A stretch of 64,000 nucleotides of DNA. It comes from Acorus gramineus. Its lineage: Eukaryota > Streptophyta > Magnoliopsida > Acorales > Acoraceae. The position numbers and the translations under genes were made by a program. Below the pieces are notes generated by a model. The model was not told the DNA's origin, searched no databases, and worked only from the letters and a program-made list of their open reading frames with translations. The stretch is from the NCBI GenBank assembly GCA_030737835.1, contig CM060851.1, positions 310,001 to 374,000 on the forward strand. The letters run 5' to 3'. Numbering within the stretch: position 1 is the stretch's first letter; each line of letters begins with the position of its first letter. Below are positions 58,301-64,000 of this stretch, piece by piece.

Positions 58301-61300
58301 ACAAAATCCGCTTATGACAATACTGGAAAATAATTCAAGCTTTCGAGCCACTATTAATTGGAGACGGAATATTTATTTCTTGTGAAACAGAGAACTCAAT
58401 AAATATGTAGTCATTCTGACATATAACCTGGTGAACATTTATGTTATCTAATTGAACCGTGCATGCAACAGAAAATTAAGAAGTAATTCAAAAAAAAAAA
58501 AAAATATCATCAATTATTTAAGGAAAGTGCAGAGCATTTGGCACCAGGATTGGGGATTCCTAATACAATAGAAAGAACAAGAAAAAACAAAACAAACACA
58601 ACTAAATTTTATTGTGATGCATTTAAAAGAATCACAAATATATAAGGGGGATATGCTTCCAACTTGATCACCTGTATCCCAGATTGCATTGTTGCAATAG
58701 CAACATTGGCTGCATCCTTAATAGTCTGAAAGTTGCACATAGCAACCTGGAATAACACACAGCCACTTAAATTAATACAAATTCACAAACATTGTACATA
58801 ACATCAAAGTTAGTACAACAAATAAATGATTGAAACAATTAGGCCGAGCATTCCTGGAAGCAATCCAAGGGGAAAATATGATCGTGAATATTCTAGTTTT
58901 CATTCACACAAAGGTTACTCGTACTCATTCAGTAGTCATGGCCTGTAAAATGAATGACATTAATCTCATTGGCAGGCATAAATCAACTAATCATTTAATC
59001 AGTATTATGTACTAAATTATGTGGGACAATACATGGTAGAACTTGATGAACTTGGTGACTAGATTATGTGGAAAACACCCCATCTCGAAGTAAAATCAGT
59101 AAATTACAAACACACATAACAGTGATATTCCAACCTTTAGCTAACTCGCCATTGCTCATAACAGATCATGGTATCTTTCCAAAACTTGTTTCCAAACACA
59201 ATCTTTAAAAGATCAAGTCAAGTACAAAGAGCATACAACTGAATGCTGAGGGAGTTTCTGAAGCCGCAAAGTCACTTCTGTTATTATACCCAAGGTGCCT
59301 TCACTTCCAATCATCAAGCGAGCCAAATCATATCTAAGGCATTTAACAAACAAGGACTCTTAGTTGGATAAACAAGTTATACAATCAATCTCGTTTAGCA
59401 CAAGAAAAGAGCATGGCCAATAACAATTAGAAAGACAACATCCATTGAGGTATGGAAGATCCAAATTTGAAGCATTATCGAATTTCTATTATTTAAATTA
59501 CAGACCCTGCAGCACTCTTTCTGGCACGAGAACCGGTCTTGACAACATCTCCATTTGCTAGGACAATCTGCAACAGTGATGGCGTCAAGAAAGTCATATT
59601 GAAGCCCTACACTGAATGAGTAGATTAAGAACAAACCTTGAGATTAATGACATTATCCCGCATCGTTCCATACCTACAAAATGAAAATTTAATTACTCAA
59701 GTCCCCTGTCTGTGGATAAAATATGGCTAAGACAAACATACACCGAATCAGAAAGCTTTCAAGAAGCATGTAGAGATGTGGCTGACAATTAACAAAGCTT
59801 TACTCACAAATGTGTTAAACTTGTCTATTACTTAGAATGCAGACATATCCATTCTCTTTTAAGGAAACAACTAACTAATAAGAGAATCAAGACAAACATA
59901 CATGCTAAAAGCCTGGTCAACATATAAAAGAATATCAAATAAGATGAGCAAACTCCAATCAGACTTATGAAAACTTGATGCCATAATTCAGGCATTTTGG
60001 GGTGTCCTCAATAAATAAATAAATAAAATCTTAAAATGCAGAAAAACAATGCCTCAATGTCATATCTCTTTACAGGAGTACACGCAAGTGGTATAGAAAA
60101 AAATGGCTCTTTCACTTGAAACTTATCAATGCAGCATATATTCTAAAATGATTTGAGTTGAAAGTTAGCCCTAGAAATTTCAGGTTTGTAATACCATTTT
60201 GCAGGGAAGCCACTTAGAGGGAAATTAATGATGATGATACCTTACAGCTAAAGAACCAGAGCAGCGGGTTGCACACATGCCTCCTATTGTAGCGCCAGGC
60301 CCTGATGTCAAGAAAAGACATATTTCTTAAAAATACACAGCAAAAAGAATTCCAGCACAGAAAGTGGAAATATAGATGGATTAGTAGACAAACAGAATAG
60401 TGCAGAAAAAGTGCATAGTCACTCATTCATATGTGAAGCATTAAACATATATCAAAATTTAACCTGTTGATAACCATCTCTATGCATCTTTCAGACAACA
60501 TATTTCCAGTAAAAATTTATATATAACTGAAGATCGTTTTGATAGAAATCAAATGATGACTGATGATAATGGAGACTATCCTAAAAGAAGCACAATGTGA
60601 ATCTTGGTCGGTTTTCACAGGAGTGTATATGAATTAAATATCGAGGCATGTTTCCATACTCTCCTGCCACTACCTCTGCCATCAGTCGTTAAGGGGGGGG
60701 GGAGGAATCCAAAAAAGAAAGAAGACAATAAATGATCCCAATAACTGACCTGGATCGAGTGGAAAGAATAGACCATAAGGCTTCAGATACTCATTAAGCT
60801 CAATCCATCCAATCCCTGACTCAACAACAACATCCATGTCCTCAACATGCAATTGTTTAATAGCCTATCATTCAAACAGACCAGTACAGAGAAGATACAA
60901 AAAAAAAACATCAGCATAACATTTCGATGTGGAACAGCGCAAAAACAAAGGAAATGATAGAGTGATAATGTAAATCAGTAAACTTTCTCAGGTTATATAT
61001 GGTAGTATGTATCATCAACAGGTATTGCATACATTCATCAGTGACATGTCAATGCAAACACCTCCTTGAGGAGCCAAAGTGTGTCCCTCAATTGATGTAG
61101 CCCCGCCATATGGTACAATAGGAATCTGTTTGCAAGAAGAGAGAACTTCCCAATAGGCACTAACAAAAATACTGTGTAAGGCAAAGCTACCATGTTTTTT
61201 TTCAATTGAAAGAACAACCATGAACCTTATGCTTGTTGCATGATAAAACAATTTTAGACACCTCATCTTCCGACCTACAAAATGAAAGCACAAACTTCAG

Positions 61301-63043
61301 AATTTACCATGAAAAATGAACCTCATTATTCAATTTAAATTATATAATTATTGCAAACCCCAAATCCAAGAAGATATTCCATCCATTGCCTGCGGAAGAT
61401 ACAAAATTCACGTGTTCAACAATAGGTGCATAAGGCCAGTGATACTCCATGTATCAATGGGTGGGCATGTGGGTTTCACGCACGCAGCTCTCAAGCATAT
61501 CCACGTATTCCAAATTGAGTAGTGACCAAAATATAGAAGCAGCACACACCAATGAAAAATGGATCCATATCTCACCTTGGAAAGACGACCACATTGGGAA
61601 CATTTACGACTTTATGGAAGCTGTTCTGCGGCTTCCCGTGGAAGTACCTCTCATCGAAATCCAAGGTCATGTTGGTCTGAAACCAAAATTTTCCACAACA
61701 TATCAATCAATAGACAACAAAACACAATGTTGCTTCAAATGAGACCAAAGAACAACAAAAAAACGAGTACAAACAGATGCCTTACTTCACAGACGGCCTT
61801 CAATTCATCAATAAGCTCCAGTGGGACCTCCTTCTGAGACCCTCCAAAAACAAATTCCGTACTATCCTTCCCTCCAACTCTACCACCACTTCCACTGCAA
61901 CCAAAACCCCAAATTTTCCAAAATTCACACTAAAAGAAAAAAAAAAAAGGATTTTTGCATATACCCTTCAAAAAGTCAGTTATTGTCAAAATACCCCCTT
62001 TAACCCCTCAAAAATAGACATGGCAACAAGACGGGTTGGGACAGATTTGGTCAATCTCAATTTCCAATCCCAAACCCGTCCCAACGGGTTGTTAAAGAAC
62101 CTAAACTCGTCCGATCCCTTCCCATTTAGAAAGGGAACAAATTTAAAAATCCCAATTTTCCAAATATTTTTAATATTTTTTATTCTTTCTTATATTATAA
62201 AGCAAATAATTACTTTTATTCGTTATATTATACAATATTATTCAATGCATGCTTAAATATTTTATAAATTGTAGTAACAACAACAACAACAACAACAATA
62301 ATAATATATGATATATGATAGTTTAGATTAATTTATCTATCATATCATTTTGAATGATATAAAGTGATTTAAACAAGGTATAACAGGGTGGGGCGGGTTA
62401 TGTACTTGAATCCCGAACCTGTTCCATATCTTCATCGGGTTCAGGTTGGACATTTAGGGGACCAAACCCATCCGAATAAGGTCCGGCGGGTTTCCCGTTT
62501 ATCCCATCCCATTGCCATCCCTACTAGAAAAGAGTTCAATTATGCATTCATGCCCTTTTAAGGGGTAGTTATACACAATATAAATATTTTATTTTTAAAT
62601 AATACCCCTCAATAGCATTCATGCAATTAAGTCATTTTGAGGGGGGTATTACTGAAAATAGTATTTCACCGTAGGTATTTTGACAAAATTAGATCATTTC
62701 AGATGTATATATGAAAAACCCAAAAAAACCACTAAATCCAAACAGATTCAGTGATCAGAACAAATCCTGACCGTTCGTCCAGACCGGAATCGCACGCCGC
62801 CGGATCGCGCCGGAGATCCAGGAAGGCGACAGCGCCAGCGGAGGCGGCGACGGCGAGTGGCAGCAGAGGCCATGAGAAGGCGCTAGCTTCTGTGGCGACC
62901 GTCGGCTTCTGCTTCGGATAAAGAGATTTGGAGATGTAGGGGTTGCGGAGGGTGGGAGAGGAAGATCGGCGGAGGAGGAGGAGTAGCTTTTGAGCTTGTT
63001 TTGATGAGGAGATCGAACGAGAAATCCAAGTCTGAAACCCCAT
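55348..63043 (-). CDS. Mitochondrial D-lactate dehydrogenase (cytochrome), FAD-linked
   Basis: Eighteen exons: 63043-62772, 61894-61786, 61676-61576, 61274-61226, 61125-61033, 60864-60750, 60301-60241, 59673-59637, 59567-59506, 59333-59237, 58746-58672, 57854-57746, 57239-57130, 56892-56830, 56470-56391, 56197-56067, 55786-55743, 55467-55348; 575 aa (Arabidopsis At5g06580, 567). Residues 1-75 are Ser/Arg/Lys-rich then hydrophobic, fitting a mitochondrial presequence and anchor. The FAD-binding domain shows [15 protein letters not shown] (182-196) and [15 protein letters not shown] (from about 249). The C-terminal oxidase domain has HAGDGNFH (483-490) and GEHGVGTGK (526-534). It oxidises D-lactate to pyruvate, passing electrons to cytochrome c, and clears D-lactate from the methylglyoxal/glyoxalase route. 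Exon 15 must use the TATG|GTTTG donor to restore SSLVCLVIAHAG. Intron 1 contains a MITE. Confidence 0.93.
62018..62524. mobile_element. GGGATGGCAA-ended MITE-like element, copy 2, in D-LDH intron 1
   Basis: The left end reads ACATGGCAACAAGACGGGTT and the inverted right end GTAGGGATGGCAATGGGATG. Internal order (CCCAAACCCGTC, AAATATTTTTAATATTTTTT, a CAA/ATA microsatellite near 62276-62300, GGCGGGTTATGTACTTG) parallels the copy at 30382-30940. It makes up over half of the first intron. Confidence 0.75.
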
Positions 63044-63105
63044 TTTTTCGGTATCTGTTATTCACTTTGAAGCTCCGATAGACGGTGTGTTTTTTATGCA
63101 CTTTA

Positions 63106-63112
63106 TTATATA
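63106..63112 (-). promoter_or_regulatory. TATA box of the D-LDH gene
   Basis: The minus strand reads TATATAA, within CTTATATAATAAAG, 63 bp before the ATG. That would give a leader of roughly 30 nt. Short but reasonable for a TATA promoter. Confidence 0.5.
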
Positions 63113-63439
63113 AGTTGGTTGGGGAAGCTGAGTTGGAAAATAAAGTTTTTTCACATATACATCCTTAGAAAATATGTTATTTGTAAATATAGCCTTGGTT
63201 TGGGTCTACTTTCAACCATTTTCACATGATATAGAATGTAGCCTGCAAAATTGCACAAGAATAAGATGGACAGTTATCCTAATGGGTCTGTTTGGAAACT
63301 GGATAGTCTTTAGATAGGTAAGAAACTATTTTTTCAAACTTGTTTTCAAACAAAAAAATCAAATTTAAACTCAGTTTTTGCTTAACATCAGTTGTGCAAT
63401 CATGCAACCAAACACAACCTAAGTCAAATAAACTTATCC

Positions 63440-63524
63440 AAGTTTTATCAAAGTTTTTTTTTTTTTTTTTTTGAAAAAGGTAGATGTTAACTACCCAATT
63501 TCATTGCTGAAAGTTTTATCAAAG
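63440..63524 (-). mobile_element. 57-bp poly-A retroposon with 14-bp target duplication
   Basis: AAGTTTTATCAAAG occurs at 63440-63453 and again at 63511-63524. Between them is a 57-bp insert that on the minus strand ends GGTAGTTAACATCTACC, TTTTTC and a run of about 19 A. This is the footprint of target-primed reverse transcription of a heavily 5'-truncated LINE or SINE transcript. Confidence 0.85.
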
Positions 63525-64000
63525 TTAAACGTGTATAATTTAATCAATTACCCGAACACCCCATTTAAGATGAGGAATAAAATTGATTTCCCCTTATGAC
63601 TATATCAAGATAGAAAATATTTATACAGAAAAAACATTTTTTTGTTTTATTATTATTATAATTTTATTATTTTCATCAAAAACATTAAAATAATTTTTAT
63701 TTTCATCAAGAAACAAACATAAAAAATGGTGGATCAAAGTTTGATAAGAAATTATAATTTTAGGAAAATTTTATCCTTAAAAATGTTTGTATTTGATATA
63801 GCTGGTGGATATGAATCAATATATGATGTGTGATTGAATCATAGACGTCCATCTTAAGAATTTTTTTGATGGAGTGCATTTATATTTCAAGAAGACGAAC
63901 CCTTTTCAATGATGTTGTCAAAGAGTTACCAACGAATTACCAAACTCGACATAAATCATCATGTTTTTCAGCTGTTTGAAGCATAAAAGTTCAGATGCGA

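Larger units (their letters stand above)
63044..64000. other. Upstream flank of the D-LDH gene
   Basis: It contains the TATA-like motif, a GTTTGGTTGC-family end near 63390 and a tiny retroposon (63454-63510). The rest is AT-rich; no gene recognised up to the window edge. Confidence 0.6.

Overview
The window is nuclear DNA of a flowering plant. The genes have many short introns in an AT-rich background, the protein families are plant-specific (FBD F-box, GTD-binding/MYOB, KIN-12, UDP-sugar pyrophosphorylase), and the spacers carry small plant transposons. I cannot name the species. I assembled exons by hand from GT..AG sites, reading-frame continuity and family motifs. All seven intact genes lie on the minus strand.

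Layout in increasing coordinates: (1) 608-4557, a secreted ML-domain lipid-recognition protein. (2) 7824-18055, an F-box cluster: two paralogous seven-exon F-box/LRR/FBD genes (759 and 765 aa), with relics of a third FBD copy and of an F-box/JmjC gene between them, mixed with LINE debris. (3) 21145-24063, an intact F-box/JmjC gene (JMJ22-like, 509 aa). (4) 28074-29496, a myosin-binding GTD-domain protein (MYOB7-like, 402 aa). (5) 31699-41422, a 22-exon KIN-12 kinesin (1253 aa). (6) 44127-52852, a 17-exon UDP-sugar pyrophosphorylase (632 aa). (7) 55348-63043, an 18-exon mitochondrial D-lactate dehydrogenase (575 aa).

The genes do not form one pathway. From memory, ML protein - JMJ22 - MYOB7 - D-LDH follows the order of Arabidopsis At5g06480, At5g06550, At5g06560 and At5g06580. 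That suggests an old syntenic backbone into which the FBD cluster, the kinesin and USP were added, or from which they were lost elsewhere.

The spacers and introns hold several mobile-element families: hAT-type MITEs with 8-bp target duplications, foldback MITEs (one about 90 bp upstream of the USP TATA box), a GGGATGGCAA-ended family (one copy in D-LDH intron 1), a tRNA-type SINE with target duplication in USP intron 5, a 57-bp poly-A retroposon with a 14-bp duplication, and LINE fragments.

The most unusual feature is the FBD gene pair. Each gene repeats an LRR-exon/FBD-exon cassette, every intron is phase 0, and the fourth exon looks like two LRR exons fused after loss of an FBD exon. No prokaryote-like system, CRISPR array, rRNA or tRNA gene was seen.
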